Of a stretch of DNA of 64,000 nt, positions 9,121 to 16,949 are shown piece by piece (the stretch's first letter is position 1; every line of letters begins with the position of its first letter). This DNA is from Marivirga atlantica. Its GTDB lineage: Bacteria > Bacteroidota > Bacteroidia > Cytophagales > Cyclobacteriaceae. The position numbers and the translations under genes are program-made. The notes under the pieces are model-generated. The model saw only the letters and a list, made by a program, of their open reading frames with translations. It was not told the DNA's origin and made no database searches. Where the stretch lies: contig NZ_JAERQG010000002.1 in NCBI RefSeq assembly GCF_016734805.1, positions 434,001-498,000 on the forward strand, given 5' to 3'.

Positions 9121-9783
9121 TCAATTAATTTTCATTTCAGGAACGTCACCATTCACAATAAGCTTGCCAGCAGTAGCTTCTTTAATTTCATCAACCGTAA
9201 CGCCTGGAGCTCTTTCTAATAATAAAAAACCTCCTTCTTCCTGAACTTCCAGAACTGCCAAATTAGTAACAATCTTTCTTACACAGTTTATACCTGTAAT
9301 AGGTAGCGAACACTCTTTCAGCAACTTAGAATCACCACTTCTACTGGTATGTTGCATGGCTACAATGATGTTTTTTGCTGATGCAACTAAATCCATAGCA
9401 CCGCCCATACCTTTTACCATTTTGCCCGGTATCTTCCAATTGGCAATATCACCATTTTCTGAAACCTCCATGGCACCTAAAATGGTTAAATCCACATGAC
9501 CACCTCTGATCATTCCGAAGCTCTCTGAGGAGTCAAACAGCACCGAGCCATCGCGCATAGTGATAGTTTGCTTACCTGCGTTGATAAGATCTGCATCTAC
9601 TTCTTCTTCAGTAGGGAAACGGCCAATACCTAACAAACCATTCTCTGACTGCAATACTACATTTAGCTCTTCAGGAATATAGTTGGCAACCAGTGTGGGG
9701 ATACCTATTCCTAAATTAATGTACATTCCATCTTGCACTTCCTGCGCTATTCTCTTAGCAATTCCAATTTTGTCTAAAGCCAT
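9121..9783 (-). CDS. scoB: 3-oxoacid CoA-transferase subunit B
   Basis: 220 residues. The motif QSENGLLG carries the catalytic glutamate (Glu47), which forms the CoA thioester intermediate; GKMVKGMGGAMDLV is another family signature. With ScoA it moves CoA from succinyl-CoA to acetoacetate (or a related 3-oxoacid) in ketone body and leucine catabolism. It starts two bases after scoA ends. Exact substrate is inferred from family. Confidence 0.93.
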   Translation of the reverse strand: MALDKIGIAKRIAQEVQDGMYINLGIGIPTLVANYIPEELNVVLQSENGLLGIGRFPTEEEVDADLINAGKQTITMRDGSVLFDSSESFGMIRGGHVDLTILGAMEVSENGDIANWKIPGKMVKGMGGAMDLVASAKNIIVAMQHTSRSGDSKLLKECSLPITGINCVRKIVTNLAVLEVQEEGGFLLLERAPGVTVDEIKEATAGKLIVNGDVPEMKIN

Positions 9784-9785
9784 AA

Positions 9786-10481
9786 TTATGAAGTTACAGT
9801 TCTTTGCTCAATTCTTTTCTCGTAATCAACTCCTTTGAATATTCTTTGTACATAAATACCCGGAGTATGTATTTCATTTGGGTCTAACTCACCAGCAGGT
9901 ACCAATTCTTCTACCTCTGCAATCGTGATTTTCCCCGCTGCGGCCATCATTGGATTGAAATTACGCGCTGTACCTTTAAAAATAAGATTACCAGCAGTAT
10001 CTCCTTTCCAGGCTTTCACCAGTGAAAAGTCAGCACGAAGCCAACTTTCTAACAAATACATTTTGCCATCAAATTCTCTGGTTTCTTTACCTTCGGCAAC
10101 CTCAGTACCGTAACCAGCAGGTGTGTAAAAGGCAGGAATACCTGCACCACCGGCTCTTACTCTCTCAGCAAGTGTACCTTGAGGGATAAGATCTACTTCA
10201 AGTTCTCCTGATAATAATTGTCTTTCAAACTCGGCATTTTCACCCACATAGGAAGAGATCATTTTTTTCACCTGATGTGTTTTTAACATCAAACCAATAC
10301 CAAAGTCGTCTACCCCGGCATTATTTGAAATACAGGTGAGGTTTTTTACTCCGGTTTTTAGCAAAGCTGAAATGGAATTTTCCGGAATTCCACATAAGCC
10401 AAATCCTCCTAGCATAAGCACAGCGCCACTAGGAATGTCTTTTACAGCTTCATCCGCATTTTTTACAACTTTATTAATCAT
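9786..10481 (-). CDS. scoA: 3-oxoacid CoA-transferase subunit A
   Basis: 231 residues with the CoA-binding glycine motif GGFGLCGIP (about 24-32), later the [21 protein letters not shown] region typical of subunit A, and a C-terminal metal-free Rossmann-like half. It forms a heterotetramer with ScoB. It lies 10 bases downstream of ribF in the same run, so it is likely co-transcribed with housekeeping genes. Confidence 0.93.
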   Translation of the reverse strand: MINKVVKNADEAVKDIPSGAVLMLGGFGLCGIPENSISALLKTGVKNLTCISNNAGVDDFGIGLMLKTHQVKKMISSYVGENAEFERQLLSGELEVDLIPQGTLAERVRAGGAGIPAFYTPAGYGTEVAEGKETREFDGKMYLLESWLRADFSLVKAWKGDTAGNLIFKGTARNFNPMMAAAGKITIAEVEELVPAGELDPNEIHTPGIYVQRIFKGVDYEKRIEQRTVTS

Positions 10482-10491
10482 TTTTATTGAC

Positions 10492-11424
10492 TTAATTAGT
10501 GTTTAATATCTTTTGGGCCTGTTGCTTATCTCTAGCTAATTGATCGGCAAGTGCCTCTTTTGAATCAAATTTTTGTTCCGCTCTAAGTCTTTCTACAAAC
10601 TGAATTTGCAATCTCTCATGGTAAATATCTTTGTTGAAATTGAAAATATTTACCTCCATTCGTTTCTCTTTACCATTAACTGTCGGCCGGCTACCGATGT
10701 TTAGCATACCTTGATACTGCGTGTCATGTAAATTCACTTGTACCGCATAAGTGCCGTCAGCAGGTATGAGCTTATAATTAGCATCAATAGCTATATTGGC
10801 GGTAGGATAACCTATTGTTCTACCAATTTTGTCTCCCTCTTGCACAACACCACTTAGTCTGTAATTTCGACCTAGAAAGGTGGCTGCTTCTTTTACGTCT
10901 CCTGATAAAAGTGCATTTCTTATTTTGGTAGAGCTTATACCTACATCATCAACATCTTGTCTTGAAATTTCTTCTACAGTAAAGCCATAGCGTGAAGCGT
11001 TCTTTTGTAGATATTCAAAACCACCTTCTCTATTTTTACCAAAGTGGTGATCATAGCCTATCACTAATTTCTGAGTACCCAAAGCCTTGATTAGTACCTC
11101 TTGAACAAATTTTTCAGAGCTCCAGGTGGAAAACTCCTTAGTAAATTCAATCTTTAAAAGATGGTCAAGGCCTATTTGCCTTAAGGTCTCTGCCTTTTCT
11201 TCGAAAGTAGAAAGTAACTTAAGCTTATCATCATCTGGCTTCAATACAAATCTTGGGTGTGGCCAAAATGTTACCAGGCAGGTCTCCCCATTATTCTTTC
11301 TTGATAATTCAATAATTCTCTTCAGAATTTCTTGATGACCTAAATGCACACCATCGAAGGTACCAATTGTTACCACGGCATTTTTGATGGGTTCTATAGA
11401 GGCGGTACCATTATGTATGATCAT
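10492..11424 (-). CDS. ribF: Bifunctional riboflavin kinase / FAD synthetase
   Basis: 310 residues. The N-terminal FAD synthetase domain has [10 protein letters not shown] (21-30) and the ISSTKIR motif; the C-terminal riboflavin kinase domain has [10 protein letters not shown] (201-210) with the Mg-ATP loop. It converts riboflavin to FMN and then FAD. The ATG overlaps the truB stop in an ATGA arrangement, implying translational coupling. No FMN riboswitch is visible upstream. Confidence 0.96.
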   Translation of the reverse strand: MIIHNGTASIEPIKNAVVTIGTFDGVHLGHQEILKRIIELSRKNNGETCLVTFWPHPRFVLKPDDDKLKLLSTFEEKAETLRQIGLDHLLKIEFTKEFSTWSSEKFVQEVLIKALGTQKLVIGYDHHFGKNREGGFEYLQKNASRYGFTVEEISRQDVDDVGISSTKIRNALLSGDVKEAATFLGRNYRLSGVVQEGDKIGRTIGYPTANIAIDANYKLIPADGTYAVQVNLHDTQYQGMLNIGSRPTVNGKEKRMEVNIFNFNKDIYHERLQIQFVERLRAEQKFDSKEALADQLARDKQQAQKILNTN

Positions 11425-12110
11425 GTGCGTTCTACTTTATTAGCTTCTACAAATTGGGCTAAGTCAGATGCATCATTCACATCGAAATCTCCAATTTTAG
11501 TTCTTCTCAGGCTCGATAGATAGCCACCAACCTGCAATTTTTCACCAAAATCATTGGCTATACTTCTAATATAAGTACCTTTTGAGCATGAGATTCTGAA
11601 GTCTACTTCAGGAAGCTCAAAGCGCGTAATGTCAAAGGCTAATATTTCAATTTCTTTCGATTTAAGCTTGACCTCTTTTCCAGCTCTGGCTAATTCGTAC
11701 GCTCTTTTTCCTTCTTTTTTAACGGCAGAAAAGATCGGTGGTGTTTGCTGAATTACTCCTAAAAATGATTTTGCTACTTCTTCGCACGCTTCTTCATTGA
11801 TATGATCATAATCTTTAAAATCTTCTGGATCTGTTTCTAAATCGTATGATGGCGTGGTGGCTCCTAAAGTTATGGTGCCGGTATATTCTTTTAGCTGGGC
11901 TTGATAGCTTTCAATAGACTTAGTCTTTTTGCCGGTGCAAAGAATTAATAAGCCAGTAGCTAATGGATCTAAAGTGCCGGCATGACCAATCTTTTTTGCC
12001 TTTAAGGTATATTTCAATTTTTTAACCACATCAAAAGAAGTCCAATTCAGAGGTTTATCTATAAGGATAACCTGACCTTCCTGAACTGTATTTTCCGAGT
12101 TGATGATCAT
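11421..12110 (-). CDS. truB: tRNA pseudouridine(55) synthase
   Basis: 229 residues. HAGTLDPLATGLL contains the catalytic aspartate (Asp48); RISCSKGTYIRSIANDFG is the family's second signature. It makes pseudouridine 55 in the T loop of tRNAs. It is shorter than E. coli TruB because the C-terminal PUA region is small or absent, which is usual in Bacteroidota. It overlaps uppP and ribF by four bases on either side. Confidence 0.96.
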   Translation of the reverse strand: MIINSENTVQEGQVILIDKPLNWTSFDVVKKLKYTLKAKKIGHAGTLDPLATGLLILCTGKKTKSIESYQAQLKEYTGTITLGATTPSYDLETDPEDFKDYDHINEEACEEVAKSFLGVIQQTPPIFSAVKKEGKRAYELARAGKEVKLKSKEIEILAFDITRFELPEVDFRISCSKGTYIRSIANDFGEKLQVGGYLSSLRRTKIGDFDVNDASDLAQFVEANKVERT

Positions 12111-12904
12111 ATAAGCTGACTAATTATCGCTATTAACCCAACTATGCCACAATACATGGCAAAATAGATGAGCTTACCTTTTTTTACCAGGCTAATCATG
12201 AGTCTACATGCAACTAAGCCTGCAACAAACGCCATGAGAAAACCTACAATAAGAACGCTTCCGCTAACAGCTTGTTCAGCAACAGGTGCATCAAGGTAAT
12301 CCAGAAGCTTAAGAAAAGAAGCACCTAGGATTGGGACCAATACCATTAAAAATGAGAATCTGGCCGCTTTTTCTTTTTCAACGCCTAACAGTAGGGCAGT
12401 GGCAATAGTTGAACCTGATCTGGAAATACCAGGTAGTATGGCTATGGATTGAGCTATACCGATTATCAGAGCTTGAAGGTAGCCAACTTTTCCACCTTCT
12501 TTATTTCTTACTAAATAGGTAAAGGCCAGCAGTACAGCTGTTACTAAAAGCATGCTGCCTACCAATAACAGATTACCTGTAAAAAATTGTTCTATCTGCT
12601 TTTCGAATAACATCCCAATTACAAAAATAGGAATCATGGAGATGATAATCTTCAAGACAAACTCCACTGATTCATTCCATTGAAATTTGAAAAGGTCTGT
12701 TATAATTGCCCAGATATCTTTCCTGAAAATTATAATTGTTGATAAAGCAGTAGCTGCGTGTACTACTACTGAAAACAATAAGTTGTTGCTTGCCTGAACA
12801 TTGAGCAGTACATTACCAATTTCAAGATGACCACTACTACTTACAGGCAGAAACTCCGTTAAACCTTGAATAATCCCAAGGATTATAGCTTCAAGTAGAC
12901 CCAT
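12107..12904 (-). CDS. uppP: Undecaprenyl-diphosphatase (UppP/BacA)
   Basis: 265 residues with about eight membrane helices. Catalytic motifs are QGLTEFLPVSSSGH (Glu17 and the SSSGH at 22-26) and PGISRSGST (158-166). It dephosphorylates undecaprenyl pyrophosphate at the inner membrane, recycling the lipid carrier for peptidoglycan and surface polysaccharide, and gives bacitracin tolerance. It lies between DUF3098 (no gap) and truB (4-base overlap). Confidence 0.96.
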   Translation of the reverse strand: MGLLEAIILGIIQGLTEFLPVSSSGHLEIGNVLLNVQASNNLLFSVVVHAATALSTIIIFRKDIWAIITDLFKFQWNESVEFVLKIIISMIPIFVIGMLFEKQIEQFFTGNLLLVGSMLLVTAVLLAFTYLVRNKEGGKVGYLQALIIGIAQSIAILPGISRSGSTIATALLLGVEKEKAARFSFLMVLVPILGASFLKLLDYLDAPVAEQAVSGSVLIVGFLMAFVAGLVACRLMISLVKKGKLIYFAMYCGIVGLIAIISQLI

Positions 12905-13111
12905 TTATTTTTTTGGTTTAACCAGAATAGCGAATATTTCAACAATAAAACCAAGAACCACGATAATAGGACCAAGTGTAAGTCCTAAAAATCCGAAACC
13001 GTATTGTTCTTTATCAAGGGTCATAATAATAAAGCCAATTGCAAGAGTAATCATTCCTGCAATCATCAATCTATAGTTGTTTTTACCGAATGCTAGTTTG
13101 TTGTCTGACAT
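12905..13111 (-). CDS. DUF3098 membrane protein
   Basis: 68 residues with two predicted helices (MIAGMITLAIGFIIMTL and a second ending LVKPKK). It matches the small DUF3098 family found between ftsX and uppP in Bacteroidota. Function is unknown; its fixed place in this gene order suggests a link to cell division or envelope growth (inference). Confidence 0.85.
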   Translation of the reverse strand: MSDNKLAFGKNNYRLMIAGMITLAIGFIIMTLDKEQYGFGFLGLTLGPIIVVLGFIVEIFAILVKPKK

Positions 13112-13113
13112 AT

Positions 13114-14010
13114 TTAATAGAGTTCTTCTAATGACATGGCTAAGTACTTTTGTATAGCCCTAAATGTTCCAAAAATTGCAATAGTAATTCCTACAATTAC
13201 TAATGCCCCAAAGATAATATATAAGATATTGTCCTGCTCCAGCTGAGCTATTCCATCTATTTCTTGTGAAGCATAAAAGTATAATCCATAAAGACCACCA
13301 GATGCAATTAGACCTGCAATAATACCGTGAGCCGCTGATCTATAAAGAAATGGACTTCTGATAAAGCTATTTGTTGCGCCCACCAATTGCATGCTTCTGA
13401 TTAAAAACCTTTGAGAGAATAAAGCGAGTTTGATGGTATTATTGATAAGTATTATGATAACTATTAAAAGTATTGCTGCTACTGCCAACAATACAAGACT
13501 TATTTTAGTGATATTTTCGTTTATACTCTGGATCATATTTTCCACATAAACTACTTCAAAAATCCCTCCCGTTTTCTCTAAATTATTCTTAATGGCGAGC
13601 ATTTGCTCATTTGAATGATACTCCGGAGCTATTTTAATAGTGAAGGCATCCTTTAAAGGATTTTCACCCAAAAACTGCATAAAATCCTCACCTGTTTTGT
13701 CAATGAATTCTTTAGCGGCTTCCTCCTTTGGTATAAAGACCACGCTGGTATTATTTTCTGTTCTTAATGTGAATTCTTTTTCAGCCAATGATTTATTTAA
13801 TCTGGCAATTTCTGTATCAGATAGATTACCATTTAGGTAAACCTGCATTTCTACATTATTTCGAATAATACCGGTGAGTGAATTAGTAGCAGATAGGAGC
13901 AAGGCAAATAAGCCTAACACGAAGAGCGCCAGCGACATACTAAAAATGACACTAACGAATGGATAACTTCCAAGCTTCTTTTTCTTCCTATATTTCTTCT
14001 CTTTGCTCAT
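13114..14010 (-). CDS. ftsX: Cell division protein FtsX-like permease
   Basis: 298 residues: a basic cytoplasmic N-terminus (KKYRKKKKLGSY), TM1 at about 19-41, a large periplasmic domain (about 45-170), and three C-terminal helices, the FtsX layout. With the ATPase FtsE it forms an ABC-type complex that activates peptidoglycan hydrolases at the septum. ftsE is not adjacent, which is common in Bacteroidota. First gene of the nine-gene minus-strand run. Confidence 0.92.
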   Translation of the reverse strand: MSKEKKYRKKKKLGSYPFVSVIFSMSLALFVLGLFALLLSATNSLTGIIRNNVEMQVYLNGNLSDTEIARLNKSLAEKEFTLRTENNTSVVFIPKEEAAKEFIDKTGEDFMQFLGENPLKDAFTIKIAPEYHSNEQMLAIKNNLEKTGGIFEVVYVENMIQSINENITKISLVLLAVAAILLIVIIILINNTIKLALFSQRFLIRSMQLVGATNSFIRSPFLYRSAAHGIIAGLIASGGLYGLYFYASQEIDGIAQLEQDNILYIIFGALVIVGITIAIFGTFRAIQKYLAMSLEELY

Positions 14011-14103
14011 GCTGAGCTCAAAAATAGTAATTTAAATCACTGAAAAAAACTATGATTCCATGCTAACGACTCAATAATTAATTATTGCCAATTGCTTAAA
14101 AAC

Positions 14104-14139
14104 AAAAAAGGCTCACTTTTATGAAAGTGAGCCTTTTTT
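14104..14139 (-). terminator. Terminator after the sigma / anti-sigma pair
   Basis: Perfect 16-bp palindrome: arms 14104-14119 and 14124-14139, core GGCTCACTTT, loop TATG, with A6 and T6 at the two ends. It separates the 14153-15598 operon from the ftsX operon. Confidence 0.93.
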
Positions 14140-14152
14140 AAATGACAGAGAT

Positions 14153-15046
14153 TTACTCATTAATTATAAGCATAAGCTCTTTAGTAAGCATTTTATCATT
14201 AAGCTTTTTAAGTTGAGCCGTTTCAGTAACATTTTGTTCAATTACATAAGTGTTGTTCTTGTAACTCAAGAAAAGTTGTCTGTCCCCCTTATTGTTTAAT
14301 TCAACAATTTCATAAGGCTCTTGATCAAAATTGCCGTATAAGTAAAGTTTGTTGTTGAAATATCTGTAATGATATTTTTCTTCTATTACAGGTGCGAAAA
14401 TTTCTATTTCGGTATCTGTTGTTGTTTCTTTTAAAATAGCAAGAGTATTAAGCCTTTCAATTCCTTCAGATTGTTGTTGCTGGAACAAAGCATCATCTTC
14501 AAAAGATAGTAAAGATTGAGGCTTTACCTTGGCACTTTCTTTAGCATCTACTGCTTTAATTTCAGCATTTTCAACCACTACCGTTAAATCAGCATCTGAT
14601 TTCTTTCGTTCAAGTGGAGCAGGTTGCTCTTTACTAATTTGAGTCTCAATTGATTTGGCTTCTGAAATGTCCAGATTATCAATGGTCTTCCAGGTGACAG
14701 CATCTTGATATTTAAGATCAAGAGGTATGATTGAACTATAATGGTTAATATTCCAGTAAAGGAGACCTCCGATAAGTGACACGGCTATTAAAGAACCAGT
14801 AATCCATTTTACTGCTGCGGTGGAAGCTATACCTACCGGTGCGCTCACATCTATTGCAGAAAGCCTTTGTTTTAATTCTGCTTTTCTGGCGTCACCTAAG
14901 CCATTTACTATATTTTGTTGTAGATCGAATTCAGCCTTTAATAGAGGGTCTGTTTGAATTTTATTTTCAAGCATAACTCTCTCAGAAGGCCTTATAGTCC
15001 CATCAAAATACGCATCAATTAAGCGAAAGAAATTTATTTCACTCAT
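14153..15046 (-). CDS. Putative membrane anti-sigma factor
   Basis: 297 residues. A cytoplasmic N-terminal stretch (INFFRLIDAYFDGTIRPSERVMLENKI) resembles the short zinc-finger-less anti-sigma domain of Bacteroidota regulators; a single membrane helix follows at about 80-99 (WITGSLIAVSLIGGLLYW), then about 195 residues outside without a recognised domain. It begins six bases after the ECF sigma stop, which supports an anti-sigma role. The function is inferred from topology and context. Confidence 0.7.
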   Translation of the reverse strand: MSEINFFRLIDAYFDGTIRPSERVMLENKIQTDPLLKAEFDLQQNIVNGLGDARKAELKQRLSAIDVSAPVGIASTAAVKWITGSLIAVSLIGGLLYWNINHYSSIIPLDLKYQDAVTWKTIDNLDISEAKSIETQISKEQPAPLERKKSDADLTVVVENAEIKAVDAKESAKVKPQSLLSFEDDALFQQQQSEGIERLNTLAILKETTTDTEIEIFAPVIEEKYHYRYFNNKLYLYGNFDQEPYEIVELNNKGDRQLFLSYKNNTYVIEQNVTETAQLKKLNDKMLTKELMLIINE

Positions 15047-15052
15047 AATATT

Positions 15053-15598
15053 CTAGTCTAAAAAATCACTGGCAGTATATCTTGATCTAATCAAGCTGTC
15101 CAACTTTTTTTTACATTTGTATCTTTTTGTTTTAGCAGTATCGCTATTGGCAAGACCCATTTTTTCAGCAATTTTATCCATCGACAATCCATCGAAATAA
15201 TAGAGTGTTAACACCTCTTTACATGAATCACCTAAAAGGTCAATACAATCATGTACTATCTGGATCATCTCTTGTTGCTCAAGATTATTCTCTTCGCTAT
15301 CCTCATGGTCACTTTCTTCAAATTTTTTCTTACGTTCTAATTCCTTTCTCCACAGGTTTTGACAAACGCTGTATAGATAAGTACTAATTTTAGAAGTAAG
15401 CTCAAAATCCGGAGAAACAGCTTTCTGCCAGAAAACAATCAAAGCATCCTGAAAAATATCACGAGCCTCTTGCTCAGTGCCATTGTTTCGCAATACCAAA
15501 CCAATCATAGCCCTGTAATTCTTTTTATACAGGTAATCCAAAGCAGATTCATCACCGCTTTGTATCCTATTAAGAATTGATTGGTCGCTAACTTTCAT
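15053..15598 (-). CDS. ECF RNA polymerase sigma factor
   Basis: 181 residues with region 2 (ALDYLYKKNYRAMIGLVLRN ... ARDIFQDALIVFWQKA) and region 4 (LGDSCKEVLTLYYFDGLSMDKIAEKMG, a helix-turn-helix). It directs polymerase to a specific regulon, held in check by the membrane protein encoded next. It is first in its operon. An acidic linker between the two regions is somewhat long (EESDHEDSEENN). Confidence 0.93.
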   Translation of the reverse strand: MKVSDQSILNRIQSGDESALDYLYKKNYRAMIGLVLRNNGTEQEARDIFQDALIVFWQKAVSPDFELTSKISTYLYSVCQNLWRKELERKKKFEESDHEDSEENNLEQQEMIQIVHDCIDLLGDSCKEVLTLYYFDGLSMDKIAEKMGLANSDTAKTKRYKCKKKLDSLIRSRYTASDFLD

Positions 15599-15787
15599 TT
15601 ATTAATACGAGTTACATCAAAATAGTAACCCAAAGTTTACTTTGTTGTTAAAAATAGTGAAAAAATCGGACTTAAGTTCATTAAACTGTTTGACTGTAAG
15701 ATATTTAGTCTTTTTAAGCTAATTGAGTGTGTCTTACCTCATGCCTGCCAACCGCTGATTCTAGCGCTATTTGCGATGATCAATTTA

Positions 15788-16453
15788 TTATTTTGTGGGC
15801 TTGAGTAGCATTACTTTTTGGGTTGTAATAGCATAATGTTTGGTTAAGCTCGAGTCACCCTTTTGTATAACTAATCCTGTAAATCTGCCAAAAGCAGGAA
15901 GAATCATTTGCCGTTCTGTTTTGAAATAGCAAGGAAGTTTGAGGCTGGTTTTACCTTTTCCTTTTACACTGATTCCCGGGTGAATATGGCCTGATAAATT
16001 GAATTGGGGAGCTATAGCAACTAACTCTTCTTTAGCTAACGGATGATGGGAAAGCGTAAATGCCCCATAGTTAAATGGCTCATCAACTAGTTCAATAAGC
16101 TTTTTATTATAAAGTTCATCAGGAAGTATATCATGATTACCCCTTACCAGCGTGAATTGGATATCATTATATTTTAAAAGAAAATCTTCAAATAGTTGCC
16201 ACTCATTATTTAAGTCGCTGTGAAATAAGTCACCAAGAAAGAAAACTTTTTGCAGCTCGTATTTCAATATGATGGCTTCTAATCTATCAAGCTCATCATG
16301 AATTATATTTGAAGGAACCGGAATACCTGATTTACGAAAATGAGCAGACTTACCTAAATGTAAGTCTGCCATGAATGCGGTTTTAGTATTTAATTGAACG
16401 AGTGCTTTTTCAGGAGTTAGTAGAAAATCTTCTCCTTGTAACTGTATAATCAA
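15788..16453 (-). CDS. pdeM: Ligase-associated DNA damage response endonuclease PdeM
   Basis: 221 residues of calcineurin-like phosphoesterase. Metal ligands are visible in order: ADLHLG (Asp30, His32), LGDLFHSD (Asp75), RGNHD (Asn106, His107), SHHPL and SGHIHPG. PdeM travels with a DNA ligase and an Lhr-like helicase in a proposed DNA repair cassette. The only usable start is TTG at 16453, three bases after the DUF2147 stop; no ATG lies before the first metal motif. Confidence 0.9.
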   Translation of the reverse strand: MIIQLQGEDFLLTPEKALVQLNTKTAFMADLHLGKSAHFRKSGIPVPSNIIHDELDRLEAIILKYELQKVFFLGDLFHSDLNNEWQLFEDFLLKYNDIQFTLVRGNHDILPDELYNKKLIELVDEPFNYGAFTLSHHPLAKEELVAIAPQFNLSGHIHPGISVKGKGKTSLKLPCYFKTERQMILPAFGRFTGLVIQKGDSSLTKHYAITTQKVMLLKPTK

Positions 16454-16456
16454 ATA

Positions 16457-16882
16457 TTAGTCTGCTTTTAACCAGGTTTGAGTTCTGTAAAGAAAGGCTA
16501 TATAACCTCTTACTTTTAGTTCTTCACCATCTCTCCAAATTTCACAATCATAAATTTTTCCACTTTTAGGGTCTAGGATCGTACCATCTTCCCATTCATC
16601 ACCATCCTTCTCCATTTCTCTTATGATTTCCATGCCGATGATTTTCTTGTTTTTTCTATCATCTTCACATTCGTCACAAATAGGGTCTTGCTCTTCGTTA
16701 GGTGAGCGGAATAGTTTAACAATTTTGCCATAGGCTTTACCATCTTTTTCATAGATTTCAACTATGCTTTTGGCTTTACCGGTTTCATCATCAATGGTTT
16801 TCCATTTACCAAAAATGTTGTCTTGAGCTTTAACCCCAAAGGTAAAAGCAATAAGTAATGCTATTAATAATACTCTTTTCAT
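16457..16882 (-). CDS. DUF2147 secreted protein
   Basis: 141 residues: signal peptide (about 1-19, cleaved after KAQ), then the DUF2147 fold with FGKWKTIDDETGKAKSIVEI at the start and WEDGTILDPKSGKIYDC in the middle, ending LYRTQTWLKAD. Lipocalin-like small periplasmic protein of unknown function. Oddly it sits between two DNA repair genes, 67 bases after the helicase and three before pdeM. Confidence 0.9.
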   Translation of the reverse strand: MKRVLLIALLIAFTFGVKAQDNIFGKWKTIDDETGKAKSIVEIYEKDGKAYGKIVKLFRSPNEEQDPICDECEDDRKNKKIIGMEIIREMEKDGDEWEDGTILDPKSGKIYDCEIWRDGEELKVRGYIAFLYRTQTWLKAD

Positions 16883-16949
16883 ATTTTTTGTTTTAAATGC
16901 TAGTAAAGCAATGTTATCAAATATTTGGCCAATAAAACTATAAGATTTT

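Noticed and set aside
11425-11500. FMN riboswitch upstream of ribF
   Set aside because: ribF is inside an operon and overlaps truB; no RFN element pattern is visible.
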